This document shows positions 27,106 through 35,973 of a stretch of DNA of 45,545 nucleotides, piece by piece. The notes below the pieces were generated by a model. The model made no database searches and was not told where the DNA came from. It saw nothing but the letters and a program-made list of their open reading frames with translations. Where the stretch lies: positions 3,019 to 48,563 of the forward strand of contig CADCLI010000011.1 in NCBI GenBank assembly GCA_902802285.1, written 5' to 3'. Both the position numbers and the translations under genes were made by a program. Every line of letters starts with the position of its first letter. The first letter of the stretch is position 1. Source of the stretch: an uncultured Bacteroidales bacterium (GTDB lineage: Bacteria; Bacteroidota; Bacteroidia; Bacteroidales; Bacteroidaceae).

Positions 27106-27113
27106 CAAATGTA
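27106..27113 (-). promoter_or_regulatory. -7 element of the alpha-2-macroglobulin gene
   Basis: Minus-strand TACATTTG matches TAnnTTTG exactly. RNA would start near 27099, which excludes the ATG at 27108 and supports ATG 27081. No TTTG is found at the -33 position; that place is occupied by the ruvB terminator stem. Confidence 0.5.
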
Positions 27114-27118
27114 TGACA

Positions 27119-27149
27119 GAAAAACGCCTCGGTTAAGTCCGAAGGCGTT
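27119..27149 (-). terminator. Intrinsic terminator of ruvB
   Basis: On the minus strand AACGCCTTCGG pairs with CCGAGGCGTT (one bulged base) around a short loop, followed by TTTTT. It begins 15 bases after the ruvB stop codon. Confidence 0.85.
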
Positions 27150-27164
27150 GCAATTATGTTGCAT

Positions 27165-28187
27165 TCAATCAAAAAGGTCACCCGACATCGAGGCATAACG
27201 GGAACGGCCCAGATGTTTGTATGCCAGGTCAGTCACCTCACGTCCGCGCGGGGTACGCTTTATGAATCCCTCCTGTATGAGGAACGGCTCATAGACATCC
27301 TCTATGGTACCGGCATCCTCACTCAGGGCTGTGGCTATGGTTCCCAGACCTACCGGACCGCCCTTGAACTTGTCTATTATGGTGGTCAGTATGCGGTTGT
27401 CAATCTCGTCCAGTCCGTATTTGTCTATGTTGAGTGCCTCAAGTGCGATATTGGCGATTGAAACGGTGATTCTGCCCGATCCCTTTACCTGCGCAAAGTC
27501 ACGGACACGCCGCAGCAGGGCATTGGCTATACGGGGCGTTCCGCGGCTGCGGCCGGCTATCTCGGCGGCTGCGTCCACATCGCACGGGATACCCAGGATT
27601 CCGGCCGATCGCATTATGATTTTCTGCAGGGTCCCGGCATCATAGTACTCCAGGTGCATGTTTATGCCGAACCTGGCTCTGAGCGGTGCCGTAAGCAGAC
27701 CGCTGCGAGTGGTGGCACCTATCAGGGTAAAGGGGTTAAGGTCTATCTGAATGGCCCGGGCGCTTGGGCCCTTGTCTATCATTATATCTATGCGGTAGTC
27801 CTCCATGGCGGAGTAGAGATACTCCTCAACTACGGGTGAGAGTCGGTGGATTTCATCGATGAAAAGGACATCTTTCGGCTCAAGCGAGGTAAGTATACCC
27901 GCCAGGTCACCCGGTTTGTCAAGCACTGGGCCCGACGTGATCTTGAAGCCCACGCCCAGCTCGTTGGCAATTATGTTGCTAAGTGTAGTCTTGCCCAGTC
28001 CGGGAGGGCCGTGCAGGAGGGTATGGTCAAGCGATTCGCCACGCTGACGGGCAGCCTGAACAAACACACGCAGGTTCTCGACGACCTTGCCCTGTCCGGC
28101 AAAATCGTCAAAGCTGAGCGGACGCAGAGCGTTATCCAGCTCCTTGTCGCTTGCCATCTGCTGCTGCCTTATATCGAAATCTTCCAT
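27165..28187 (-). CDS. ruvB: Holliday junction branch migration helicase RuvB
   Basis: AAA+ motor that, with RuvA, drives branch migration of Holliday junctions in recombination and repair. The 340-aa protein is full length: Walker [16 protein letters not shown] near residue 60, Walker [10 protein letters not shown] near 112, sensor GATTRSGLL near 155, and the C-terminal winged-helix domain ending [16 protein letters not shown] and YKHLG. It is last in the run that begins at the AraC-type gene and is closed by the terminator at 27119-27149. Confidence 0.97.
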   Translation of the reverse strand: MEDFDIRQQQMASDKELDNALRPLSFDDFAGQGKVVENLRVFVQAARQRGESLDHTLLHGPPGLGKTTLSNIIANELGVGFKITSGPVLDKPGDLAGILTSLEPKDVLFIDEIHRLSPVVEEYLYSAMEDYRIDIMIDKGPSARAIQIDLNPFTLIGATTRSGLLTAPLRARFGINMHLEYYDAGTLQKIIMRSAGILGIPCDVDAAAEIAGRSRGTPRIANALLRRVRDFAQVKGSGRITVSIANIALEALNIDKYGLDEIDNRILTTIIDKFKGGPVGLGTIATALSEDAGTIEDVYEPFLIQEGFIKRTPRGREVTDLAYKHLGRSRYASMSGDLFD

Positions 28188-28197
28188 ATTTCGAATG

Positions 28198-28275
28198 GAG
28201 AATTGAGAATGGAGGATTGAGAATTAACGCACCGCATGGCTAACTCTCAATTCTGAATTCTCAATTCTCAATTAA
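28198..28275. repeat. AATTGAGAAT-type repeat cluster between hisS and ruvB
   Basis: Several direct and inverted copies of a ten-base unit near AATTGAGAAT: left block 28198-28229 and right block 28241-28275, in opposite orientation with about 11 bases between them, so a long imperfect hairpin can form. The right block supplies the last three codons and stop of hisS. No protein is encoded in the gap. Confidence 0.75.
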
Positions 28276-29622
28276 CAATTCTGTCATCTTATCTGCACTC
28301 ACCAAAATCTGTTCGCCACTCTCCATATTCTTGAGAGTTACCTTACCCTCGGCCAATTCGTTGCTGCCCACTATTGCCACATAGGGAACTGACTGTGCGT
28401 TGGCGTATGCCATCTGCTTCTTCATCTTGGCGGCATCGGGATAAATCTCCGATGGAATGCCGGTTTTGCGCAATTGTGACAGCAGTCCCATGCAGAACTG
28501 AGCCTCATCGGCACCCAGGTTCAGGAACAGCACCTTTACGCCCGTCTGAGTCTCTTTGGGATAGAGGTCCAGCTGGTTAAGCACATCATAGATGCGGTCC
28601 GCACCGAACGATATGCCCACGCCGCTCACACCCGGAAGTCCGAATATACCTGTCAGGTTATCGTAACGACCGCCGCCGCTTATGGAGCCTATCTCCACAT
28701 CGAGCGCCTTCACCTCAAAGATGGCGCCGGTATAGTAGTTGAGGCCACGGGCCAGAGTCAGGTCAAGTTCCAACTGGTTGTTAAGTCCAAGTTTGGCAGC
28801 GCCGTCCAGGATGAAGCGGCACTCCTCCACACCCTTGAGTCCGGTCTCGCTGCCGGCCAGAACGGTTGCTATAGTGTCCAGTTTATCACTGTTGGAGCCG
28901 GTCAGCTTTATTATGGGCTGCAGTTTGTCTATGGCATCCTGCGGCAGACCTTTCTCTGCAAGCTCAGCGTTAACGCCGTCCAGACCAATCTTGTCCAGCT
29001 TGTCTATGGCTACGGTAATATCCACAATCTTGTCGGATTGACCGATGGATTCGGCTATTCCGGCCAGTATCTTGCGGTTGTTCAACTTGATGGCCACACG
29101 TACGCCGAAACGGCTGAATACCATATCTATCATCTGGATGAGCTCTATCTCATAGAGCAGCGAGTCAGAGCCTACCACATCGGCATCGCACTGGTAGAAC
29201 TCGCGGTAACGTCCCTTCTGCGGACGGTCGGCACGCCATACCGGCTGTATCTGGAACCTTTTGAATGGGAACTGCAGCTCCTCACGGTGCATCACCACAA
29301 AACGTGCAAACGGAACCGTGAGGTCATACCTTAGGCCCTTCTCGCAGAACTTTGAAGTCAACTTGAGACTGTTGCGTGACAGCAGCTCCTCATCGGTCAG
29401 GCCGCTCATGTAATCACCTGAGTTCTGTATCTTGAACAGGAGTTTATCGCCCTCCTCGCCGTACTTGCCCATAAGGGTGGAGAGGTTCTCCATGGACGGG
29501 GTCTCTATCTGGCTGTATCCGAACAGGCGGAACACTCCGCGAATGGTATCAAAGATATAGTTACGGCGCGCCATCTCCACCGGAGTGAAGTCACGCGTGC
29601 CTTTTGGGATTGACGGTTTCAT
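28261..29622 (-). CDS. hisS: Histidyl-tRNA synthetase
   Basis: Class II aminoacyl-tRNA synthetase that charges tRNA-His. The 453-aa protein starts [20 protein letters not shown], with motif 2 ([20 protein letters not shown]), the histidine-binding signature [11 protein letters not shown], motif 3 ([16 protein letters not shown]), and the C-terminal anticodon-binding domain ([12 protein letters not shown] to [13 protein letters not shown]). The last codons come from the repeat cluster at 28241-28275. It starts 6 bases after the YugP-type gene stop. Confidence 0.97.
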   Translation of the reverse strand: MKPSIPKGTRDFTPVEMARRNYIFDTIRGVFRLFGYSQIETPSMENLSTLMGKYGEEGDKLLFKIQNSGDYMSGLTDEELLSRNSLKLTSKFCEKGLRYDLTVPFARFVVMHREELQFPFKRFQIQPVWRADRPQKGRYREFYQCDADVVGSDSLLYEIELIQMIDMVFSRFGVRVAIKLNNRKILAGIAESIGQSDKIVDITVAIDKLDKIGLDGVNAELAEKGLPQDAIDKLQPIIKLTGSNSDKLDTIATVLAGSETGLKGVEECRFILDGAAKLGLNNQLELDLTLARGLNYYTGAIFEVKALDVEIGSISGGGRYDNLTGIFGLPGVSGVGISFGADRIYDVLNQLDLYPKETQTGVKVLFLNLGADEAQFCMGLLSQLRKTGIPSEIYPDAAKMKKQMAYANAQSVPYVAIVGSNELAEGKVTLKNMESGEQILVSADKMTELLIEN

Positions 29623-29628
29623 TATGTA

Positions 29629-30336
29629 TCAGCGTCTTCTTGATAAGTAAATCATTATGTAATAGACCAGTGTGCCCAATGAACTGACAGCGGCAACCAC
29701 ATATGTGTAGGCAGCTGCCTTAAGGGCATCCTGAGCGGCTGCCATAGTCTGTTTGTCCGATGAAGTGGTCTGCTTGAGCCAGGCCAGTGCACGACGGCTG
29801 GCATCGACCTCTACAGGGAGAGTGACGAAACTGAACAGGGTTGTCATTGCAAACAGGACTATTCCGGCAAGCAGGATTCCGGGGAATGCCTCAACCATAA
29901 TAATTCCGGCCAAAAGCACCCAGGTAACGATCCTTGATGAGAACTGGACCACAGGAACCAGGGCAGAGCGCATCTGTACGGGGGCATACTGCCGGACATG
30001 CTGTACTGCATGTCCGCACTCATGTGCGGCAACGGCGGCAGCCATCATTGTGCGGCCGTAATAGACATCCTTGCTCAGATTAACTGTGTTGTTCTCCGGA
30101 TTGTAGTGGTCCGTAAGCTGCCCATCCACACAGGTCACCTTTACGTTGCTTATCCCATGATCGGAAAGCATACGGCATGCCACTTCGTAACCGCTGCTGC
30201 CGTCACGGGTAGGTACCTTGGAGTACTTCTTGAACTTGCGGTTAAGATTGCCCTGCACTGAATAGCTCAGTATGGCTATAAAGATAAACAGGATCCAATA
30301 TAACGCATACGGCGTCATCGGCTCAGTAACATTCAT
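29629..30336 (-). CDS. YugP-type membrane zinc metallopeptidase
   Basis: Inner-membrane protease-like protein of 235 aa with the zinc-site motif AAHECGHAVQH (HExxH) near residue 105, a first membrane helix (ALYWILFIFIAILSYSVQG), and two or three more helices in the second half. It belongs to the neutral zinc metallopeptidase family typified by Bacillus YugP. Substrate and role are not known. Its start overlaps the purA stop as ATGA, so it is probably translated from the purA message. Confidence 0.88.
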   Translation of the reverse strand: MNVTEPMTPYALYWILFIFIAILSYSVQGNLNRKFKKYSKVPTRDGSSGYEVACRMLSDHGISNVKVTCVDGQLTDHYNPENNTVNLSKDVYYGRTMMAAAVAAHECGHAVQHVRQYAPVQMRSALVPVVQFSSRIVTWVLLAGIIMVEAFPGILLAGIVLFAMTTLFSFVTLPVEVDASRRALAWLKQTTSSDKQTMAAAQDALKAAAYTYVVAAVSSLGTLVYYIMIYLSRRR

Positions 30337-31610
30337 TTCTCACGGACAATTGTCTGGTGGCGGTCAGGACCTACCGATACGATTGATACCGGGGTCTCCA
30401 GATACTCCTCCAGGAAGGTTATGTAATTGTTGAACTCCTCGGGGAACTCATCCTCATCCTTAACCTTGGTAAGGTCTGTCTGCCAGCCGGGCAGCTCCTC
30501 ATAGATGGGCTCCACACCCTCGCAGTCAAACGGGAACTCATCGGTCTGGGTTCCGTCGGGCAACTTGTAGGCTACGCAGGCCTTGATGGTGGGGAATGTG
30601 TCCAGAACGTCACTCTTCATAAGGATAAGGTCAGTAACACCGTTAAGACGGACTGCATAACGCAGGGCTACCAGGTCAACCCAACCGCAACGGCGGCGGC
30701 GTCCGGTAACTGCACCGAACTCATGACCGCGGTCAGAGAGTGCCTCACCGTCCTTGTCAAACAGTTCGGTTGGGAACGGACCGCTACCTACGCGTGTGCA
30801 ATAGGCCTTCATGATACCGTAAACCTTACCTATGTTGCGCGGAGCAACACCCAGACCGGTGCAGGCACCTGCGCATATTGTATTTGATGAAGTTACAAAC
30901 GGGTATGAACCAAAGTCTATATCAAGCATCGTACCCTGGGCACCCTCGCAAAGAATGGTCTTACCCTCGTTGAGCAGGTTAGCCACAAAGTGCTCGCTGT
31001 CCACAAACTTGAATTGCTTCATATACTCAATGCCCTCACGCCATGCCTTCTCCAGCGGAGCCAGGTCATACTCAAAGTTAAGGCTCTTGAGAGTGCGCTC
31101 ATGTGCGGCACGTGCGGCGGCATAACGCTCCTCAAAATCCGGACGCAGCAGATCCCCCACGCGAACGCCGGTACGGGCCACCTTGTCAGTATAGGTGGGA
31201 CCGATGCCACGGCCTGTGGTACCAACCTTGTTGGAACCCTTTGATGCCTCCAGAGCACTGTCCATAAGACGGTGTGTAGGCAGTATCAGATGAGCCTTCT
31301 TGGATATGAGCAGACGGTTCTTCAGGTCAATGCCTGCAGCCTCAAGTGACTCGGCCTCGGCCTTGAAAAGGGCTGCATCAAGCACCATTCCGTTACCTAT
31401 GATATTCTGTTTGTTACCCTGGAACACTCCTGAAGGGATTGACTTGAGCACAAACTTCTTGTCATCGAAAATCAGTGTATGACCGGCATTGGGACCTCCC
31501 TGAAAACGTGCAACCACATCATAACGCGGAGTCAGGACATCAACTACCTTACCCTTGCCTTCATCACCCCACTGCAATCCCAGCAGGACATCAATCTTTT
31601 CTGTTTTCAT
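30333..31610 (-). CDS. purA: Adenylosuccinate synthetase
   Basis: First committed step from IMP to AMP: joins IMP and aspartate with GTP. The 425-aa protein has the P-loop-like LLGLQWGDEGKGKVVDVL, the IMP-site GGPNAGHTL and GIGPTYTDKVAR, and the C-terminal VGPDRHQTIV. The start codon overlaps the stop of the Fur-family gene as ATGA. The purA 5' end contains one copy of a 16-bp direct repeat shared with the end of the Fur-family gene. Confidence 0.98.
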   Translation of the reverse strand: MKTEKIDVLLGLQWGDEGKGKVVDVLTPRYDVVARFQGGPNAGHTLIFDDKKFVLKSIPSGVFQGNKQNIIGNGMVLDAALFKAEAESLEAAGIDLKNRLLISKKAHLILPTHRLMDSALEASKGSNKVGTTGRGIGPTYTDKVARTGVRVGDLLRPDFEERYAAARAAHERTLKSLNFEYDLAPLEKAWREGIEYMKQFKFVDSEHFVANLLNEGKTILCEGAQGTMLDIDFGSYPFVTSSNTICAGACTGLGVAPRNIGKVYGIMKAYCTRVGSGPFPTELFDKDGEALSDRGHEFGAVTGRRRRCGWVDLVALRYAVRLNGVTDLILMKSDVLDTFPTIKACVAYKLPDGTQTDEFPFDCEGVEPIYEELPGWQTDLTKVKDEDEFPEEFNNYITFLEEYLETPVSIVSVGPDRHQTIVREK

Positions 31611-31645
31611 TTTCTGTTATCTGTTTTGTTCAATCTTTTCTGTTT
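31591..31645. repeat. 16-bp direct repeat spanning the fur-like/purA junction
   Basis: Positions 31591-31606 and 31630-31645 are identical (16 bases, 39 apart). The first encodes part of the PurA N-terminus (TEKID), the second the C-terminal tail of the Fur-like protein (KRLNKT). A local duplication at the junction is the simplest explanation. Confidence 0.85.
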
Positions 31646-32098
31646 ACGTTTCAGGTCGGCAGAACACTTGGCGCATAACCCGTTCAATGTGAGCACCCAT
31701 CCCATAACAGTGAAACGGCGGGTACGCATTTCACTGATGAGACGGCGCATCTTGTCATTGTTCATCTCAACTTCCTTGCCGCATGCGCCGCATATCAGGC
31801 GAATTACACCCCTGTTGCGGTCGGTCCTCTCAAAGAGCACCTTGCCGTCAATGAACACCTTCCGCACCAACCCGGCACTCTCAAACAGGAGCATGTTGTT
31901 GTAAACCGTGGCCCTGCTTATCCTGAACCGGTTGTCATCAGCCATCTTGTGCGACAACTCTTCGGCCGAAACCGGCTCCTCAGAGGAATAGATTACCTCA
32001 AGCAGCTGGTTCCGCTCAGGGGTATTGCGCCTGGAACTGAGTTTCAGGAAATCAGCCAGTTTCTGCTTGACTTCACTTATAGCGTCCGCCTTATCCAT
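31607..32098 (-). CDS. Fur-family regulator lacking sensory histidines
   Basis: Transcription factor of the Fur/PerR/Zur family, 163 aa. The N-terminal winged helix is recognisable (RNTPERNQLLEVIYSSEEPV, FRISRATVYNNMLLFESAGL), and the dimerisation domain keeps both structural-zinc CxxC pairs (CGAC and CAKC). The His-rich regulatory site is gone: where Fur has HHDHxIC this has GVIRLIC, and where Fur has NHxLYxxGxC this has GWVLTLNGLC. It may sense no metal or something else. The basic Lys/Arg-rich tail (KRKQKRLNKTDNRK) is partly made by the junction repeat. It overlaps purA (ATGA) and the upstream HEAT-type gene by 8 bases. A link to purine control is only positional. Confidence 0.85.
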   Translation of the reverse strand: MDKADAISEVKQKLADFLKLSSRRNTPERNQLLEVIYSSEEPVSAEELSHKMADDNRFRISRATVYNNMLLFESAGLVRKVFIDGKVLFERTDRNRGVIRLICGACGKEVEMNNDKMRRLISEMRTRRFTVMGWVLTLNGLCAKCSADLKRKQKRLNKTDNRK

Positions 32099-32651
32099 TG
32101 TCTCCGTCCAGACGGTTCAGGACGGTCCGGGCCGCCTGAGCGCATTTCAGGTCCGTCCCGTTCAGGGCAGCCTGAGCCTGATCCTTAAGTTCCTGAACAT
32201 AACGAGGCCCCATCTCGCGCCCTCCTCTAAGCATATGAGCAATAGTGAGGAAACCGCAATAACGGGCCATATCGTTCTCCGAGGCTATCCATCTGAATGC
32301 TGTCTCGGCAGCACCCTTCATCTTGCAGAAAAGATACATGGAGCACACCTCTGCAAGGTCTGGGAACTCTATCTGTTCCAACCAGAGATCAGCCATGTCG
32401 GGCAAGAACTGATCTTCGGGATATATCATTGCAGCCAGAATCCTGCACTCGCGGATATCCTCTTTCCAGAGGGTAGCCGCAAGTGACGCATCCTTTCCGG
32501 TTTCTGACGCTATCTCCCTGAGCCTGGGAATCCCCACCCCGAAATTGAGCCCGTATGCTATGCCCGCCTGCCTCATACTGCCGGAGGCCACACCGTTCAT
32601 ATCCAACCTCAACTTGCGTTTTATATCCAGGACTCTTTCACCTTCAGTCAT
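32091..32651 (-). CDS. HEAT-like protein related to DNA alkylation repair (AlkD) family
   Basis: Alpha-helical 186-aa protein with HEAT-like repeats, for example LAATLWKEDIRECRILAAMI, LAEVCSMYLFCKM and AAETAFRWIASENDMARYCG. The pattern LWxxxxxExRxLAxxL followed by a block of aromatic and charged residues is that of the AlkC/AlkD type of DNA alkylation repair proteins. It is shorter than AlkD (about 230 aa), and it is uncertain whether it is an active glycosylase; the catalytic Asp/Trp residues cannot be assigned with confidence. It overlaps the start of the Fur-family gene by 8 bases, so the two are cotranslated. Confidence 0.6.
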   Translation of the reverse strand: MTEGERVLDIKRKLRLDMNGVASGSMRQAGIAYGLNFGVGIPRLREIASETGKDASLAATLWKEDIRECRILAAMIYPEDQFLPDMADLWLEQIEFPDLAEVCSMYLFCKMKGAAETAFRWIASENDMARYCGFLTIAHMLRGGREMGPRYVQELKDQAQAALNGTDLKCAQAARTVLNRLDGDNG

Positions 32652-32684
32652 TGTATCAGATAGCGTAAGACTTTTAAAAATCTC

Positions 32685-33113
32685 TCACTTGGAGGGATGT
32701 TGTTTCTTATACTGATGAGGGGCGATACCCTTCTCCTTGAAGAACGCCGCATAGAACGACTGGCGGTTTGCAAAACCTGCCATACGCCCTATCTCATCCA
32801 TTGTGAGATCCTGATAACGTTTGTCTGTGAGAAAATGCACAGCGTCACGGATTCTCATTTCGTTCACCAGACTGGAATAGTTCATTCCGAATCTTGAGTT
32901 TACAACTGCCGAAAGATACCTCGGATTTGTATTGAGGTCTTCGGCCAACCGCTTGGCGGAATAATCGGGATCGCGGTATTTTTTCCGGGCGACCACGATC
33001 ATCAGGATCCCGTCATAGAGTTCATCTGCAAGTTCTGCACGGATAAGACTTCTGTAACCTGCGTCCTTTTCGGTCTTCTCCCTGATTTTGTAAGGTTTGG
33101 AATCTGTTTTCAT
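32685..33113 (-). CDS. Small AraC-type transcription regulator
   Basis: A 142-aa DNA-binding protein made almost entirely of an AraC/XylS double HTH domain. The first HTH contains SAKRLAEDLNTNPRYLSAVV, and the second MDEIGRMAGFANRQSFYAAF with the typical C-terminal KEKGIAPHQYKKQ. The N-terminal 40 residues are polar and charged, with no ligand-binding domain, so it may work as a response-regulator-like output or bind DNA constitutively. It is first in the minus-strand run and divergent from dnaG across a 152-base gap. Confidence 0.85.
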   Translation of the reverse strand: MKTDSKPYKIREKTEKDAGYRSLIRAELADELYDGILMIVVARKKYRDPDYSAKRLAEDLNTNPRYLSAVVNSRFGMNYSSLVNEMRIRDAVHFLTDKRYQDLTMDEIGRMAGFANRQSFYAAFFKEKGIAPHQYKKQHPSK

Positions 33114-33233
33114 AACATATATTTACGTCCACAAAATAAATGATTTTTCCGCAAACTAAACACACATAAAGGTCAATATTATTTAAAAAGGGCACAAGAT
33201 TCCGAAACAGGCACCGGAACGTTGTTTTTTTTG

Positions 33234-33241
33234 TAATTTTG
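33234..33241 (+). promoter_or_regulatory. -7 element for dnaG
   Basis: TAATTTTG matches TAnnTTTG exactly, 24 bases upstream of ATG 33266, preceded by a T-run. No canonical -33 TTTG is seen at 19-20 bases. The rest of the 33114-33265 gap is AT-rich and must also hold the divergent AraC-type gene's promoter, which I could not identify. Confidence 0.45.
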
Positions 33242-33265
33242 ACATCTGTTCCTGCCTGATCCGGA

Positions 33266-35302
33266 ATGATAGACCAGCTCACCATAGAGAAGATTCTTGA
33301 CACTGCAAACATAGTTGATGTGGTGTCTGAATTCGTTACCCTTCGCAAGCGCGGAGTCAACTATGTTGGCCTGTGTCCGTTCCACAACGAAAAGACCCCG
33401 TCGTTCTACGTATCGCCGTCTAAAGGTATATGTAAATGTTTCAGTTGCGGCAAGGGAGGCAACGTGATACATTTCCTTATGGAGCACGAGCAGATGTCAT
33501 ACTGGGACGCCGCCAAGTGGCTGGCCCGCAAGTACGGCATCCCATACAGCGAACGTGAACTGACCGAGTCAGAAAAAGCCATTCAGAACGAGCGCGAGTC
33601 CATGTTCATAACCAACCAGTTTGCACTGGATTTTTTCAAGGACACCCTGCTCAACACCCCAAAGGGACGCGCCGTGGGCCTGGCCTATTTCCGCAAGCGC
33701 GGATTCCGCGACGACATACTTGAAAAGTTCCATCTGGGCTATTGTCCCGATGAACCCGATGCGCTGGCCCGAGCCGCCCTGGCCAAGGGTTACACCCGTG
33801 AGAATCTTATCAAGACAGGTCTTTGTTATGAACGGGAGAACGACGGCCAGTTGCGCGACCGCTTTCATGGCCGCGTGATATTCCCCGTCCACTCATTATC
33901 GGGCAAGGTGGTGGCATTTGGCGGCCGCATCATGAACAGTGATGCCAAGGTGGCCAAATATGTCAATTCGCCGGAATCCATCATATACTCCAAGAGCCGC
34001 GAGCTCTACGGACTCTGGCAGGCCAAGCAGGCAATAGTCCGTAAGGACCGCTGTTTCCTGGTTGAGGGTTATGCCGATGTCATCAGCATGTTCCAGAGCG
34101 GAGTAGAGAACGTGGTGGCATCGAGCGGCACATCGCTCACCCCGGGCCAGATACGGCTGATACACCGTTTTACCAACAATATCACCGTATTGTATGACGG
34201 CGACAAGGCTGGAATCAAAGCCTCGCTGCGCGGCATAGACATGCTGCTGGCCGAGGGTATGAACATAAAGGTCCTGCTCCTGCCCGACGGCGAGGATCCC
34301 GACAGTTTCGCACAAGGTCGCAGCGCCACCGATTTTCAGAAATATATTGACACACACCAGGTTGATTTCATACGTTTCAAGGTAAATCTGCTGATGGAGG
34401 ACGCACAGGATGACCCATACAGCCGAAGCGAACTGATCAAGAGCATAACACAGAGTATATCGGTCATTCAGGACCCCATAGTACGTTCAGTATATATCAC
34501 CGAGTGCAGCCAGATCATGAAGATAGATGAGCGACTGCTCATAACCGATGTAAACCGTCGCCAGCGGGAACAGTTACAGGCGGCTGCACAGCAACCCGTA
34601 CGTTCGGCCCAATCGGCCGATGAAAACGGAGAGAAACCGCAACAGGCGGAATCAGAATCCGGAAATCCCGATGCTCCCGCAGAGCCCGCACCCGATCCTG
34701 AGATATCGGCCGAGGAGAGGCTTCGTCAGGATATCCGCGCACTTAAGCGTGAGGGTCTGGGGCCCATGATGGATAAGGAGCGGATGCTGTCACAACTCAT
34801 AGTAAGATACGGCGGCCGCGTGATGTGTACCATTCAGAACGAAGAGGGCCTGGAGCAGAATATAACCGTAGGGCAGTTCATAGTGGGTTCGTTGCAGAAT
34901 GACGGGCTTGAATTCCGCCATCCGGTCTACAAGCGTTTTGTAGAGATCATGGCCGATCATCTGGAAGAGAAGGATTTCAATGCAGAGAAATTTTTCATGT
35001 CCCACCCCGAGACCTTCGTAAGCCTGACCGCCGCCAGCCTCATGGAAGAGCGCTACCAGTTGAGCAAGCTCTTCAAGGATAACATGCCCACAGACGATGA
35101 GGCCCACCTTCTAAAACTGACCCGTCACATCATGGCCGACTACCAGATGGAGGTGGTACGTCTTGAAATCAGGAAAACAGAAAAAGAGATCCAAGAGGCC
35201 TCATCGGACGCTCTTGCATCTCTTCAAACCAAATATCAGCAACTCCTGCTAGCCCGCACCGAACTCTCCAGGATATTAGGAGACCGCGTCATCACGTTGT
35301 GA
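33266..35302 (+). CDS. dnaG: DNA primase
   Basis: Makes RNA primers at the replication fork. The 678-aa protein has the N-terminal zinc ribbon with Cys37, His40, Cys58 and Cys61 (CPFHNEKTPSF, CKCFSCGKGG), the RNA polymerase core, and a TOPRIM domain (LVEGYADVISMFQSGVENVV near residue 266; LYDGDKAGIKA near 310). A Gln/Ala/Pro/Glu-rich linker (about residues 430-480) precedes the C-terminal DnaB-binding region. It is the only plus-strand gene between 10.1 and 45.2 kb. Its TGA stop overlaps the left arm of palindrome B. Confidence 0.97.
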   Translation: MIDQLTIEKILDTANIVDVVSEFVTLRKRGVNYVGLCPFHNEKTPSFYVSPSKGICKCFSCGKGGNVIHFLMEHEQMSYWDAAKWLARKYGIPYSERELTESEKAIQNERESMFITNQFALDFFKDTLLNTPKGRAVGLAYFRKRGFRDDILEKFHLGYCPDEPDALARAALAKGYTRENLIKTGLCYERENDGQLRDRFHGRVIFPVHSLSGKVVAFGGRIMNSDAKVAKYVNSPESIIYSKSRELYGLWQAKQAIVRKDRCFLVEGYADVISMFQSGVENVVASSGTSLTPGQIRLIHRFTNNITVLYDGDKAGIKASLRGIDMLLAEGMNIKVLLLPDGEDPDSFAQGRSATDFQKYIDTHQVDFIRFKVNLLMEDAQDDPYSRSELIKSITQSISVIQDPIVRSVYITECSQIMKIDERLLITDVNRRQREQLQAAAQQPVRSAQSADENGEKPQQAESESGNPDAPAEPAPDPEISAEERLRQDIRALKREGLGPMMDKERMLSQLIVRYGGRVMCTIQNEEGLEQNITVGQFIVGSLQNDGLEFRHPVYKRFVEIMADHLEEKDFNAEKFFMSHPETFVSLTAASLMEERYQLSKLFKDNMPTDDEAHLLKLTRHIMADYQMEVVRLEIRKTEKEIQEASSDALASLQTKYQQLLLARTELSRILGDRVITL

Positions 35303-35387
35303 AAATGATACAATTGGGGACAGTCCCCTTTTGTATCATTTTCACAAAATAGTACAAAAGGGGACTGTCCCCAATTGTATCATTTTC
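35301..35387. repeat. REP/BIME-like palindrome B, 35-bp perfect arms
   Basis: Perfect 35-bp inverted repeat: arms 35301-35335 and 35353-35387 with a 17-base loop. Each arm holds GGGGAC-A-GTCCCC, itself a perfect 6-bp hairpin. The core ATTGGGGACAGTCCCCTTTT is the same family as palindrome A (2879-2940). The left arm starts inside the dnaG stop codon; the right arm holds the last codons and stop of folE. It is placed to act as a terminator for both convergent genes. Confidence 0.87.
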
Positions 35388-35973
35388 GGGCGATGAGGTT
35401 CATGAACTCCTCGCGGGTCTTGGCACGGTTGAATGCGCCGGTGAAATCGGATGTAGTTGTTACCGAATTCTGTTTTTCTACGCCGCGCATCTGCATGCAC
35501 ATATGGCTGGCCTCTATGACAACCATTACGCCAAGCGGCTGGAGAGTATCCTGAATGCAATCCTTAATCTGGGATGTCATGCGTTCCTGCACCTGTAGCC
35601 GGCGTGCGAATGCATCAACCACACGTGCAATCTTGCTCAGGCCAGTGATATAGCCGTTGGGGATATATGCCACATGAGCCTTACCGTAGAATGGCAGCAT
35701 ATGATGCTCACAAAGTGAGTAAAAGTCAATATCCTTTACTATCACCATCTGGCTGTAGTCCTCCTTGAACATGGCGGACTTAAGTATGGCTGCAGGATCA
35801 ATCTCATAACCGCTGGTAAAATCCAGAAGCGTCTTGGCTACACGCAGAGGCGTACGGACCAGCCCCTCACGACCTGCGTCAGGCTCAATCAGTTTCAGTA
35901 TCTCCTCATAATGATGCTTAAGTGCCAGGAACTTCCCGGACTGTTCGTCGGAATACGGTATCAGTGAACTCAT
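35380..35973 (-). CDS. folE: GTP cyclohydrolase I
   Basis: Opens GTP to 7,8-dihydroneopterin triphosphate, first step of folate/pterin synthesis. The 197-aa protein has the zinc ligands Cys88, His91 (LCEHHMLPF) and Cys159 ([11 protein letters not shown]), plus the catalytic region [12 protein letters not shown]. Start ATG 35973 overlaps the SPOR protein stop as ATGA. The final codons and stop are supplied by palindrome B. It is last in the M23-DUF1599-DoxX-tpiA-SPOR-folE run. Confidence 0.97.
   Translation of the reverse strand: MSSLIPYSDEQSGKFLALKHHYEEILKLIEPDAGREGLVRTPLRVAKTLLDFTSGYEIDPAAILKSAMFKEDYSQMVIVKDIDFYSLCEHHMLPFYGKAHVAYIPNGYITGLSKIARVVDAFARRLQVQERMTSQIKDCIQDTLQPLGVMVVIEASHMCMQMRGVEKQNSVTTTSDFTGAFNRAKTREEFMNLIARK

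Noticed and set aside
28198..28275. CRISPR array
   Set aside because: Repeat units are about ten bases, directly adjacent and inverted, without unique spacers or cas genes.
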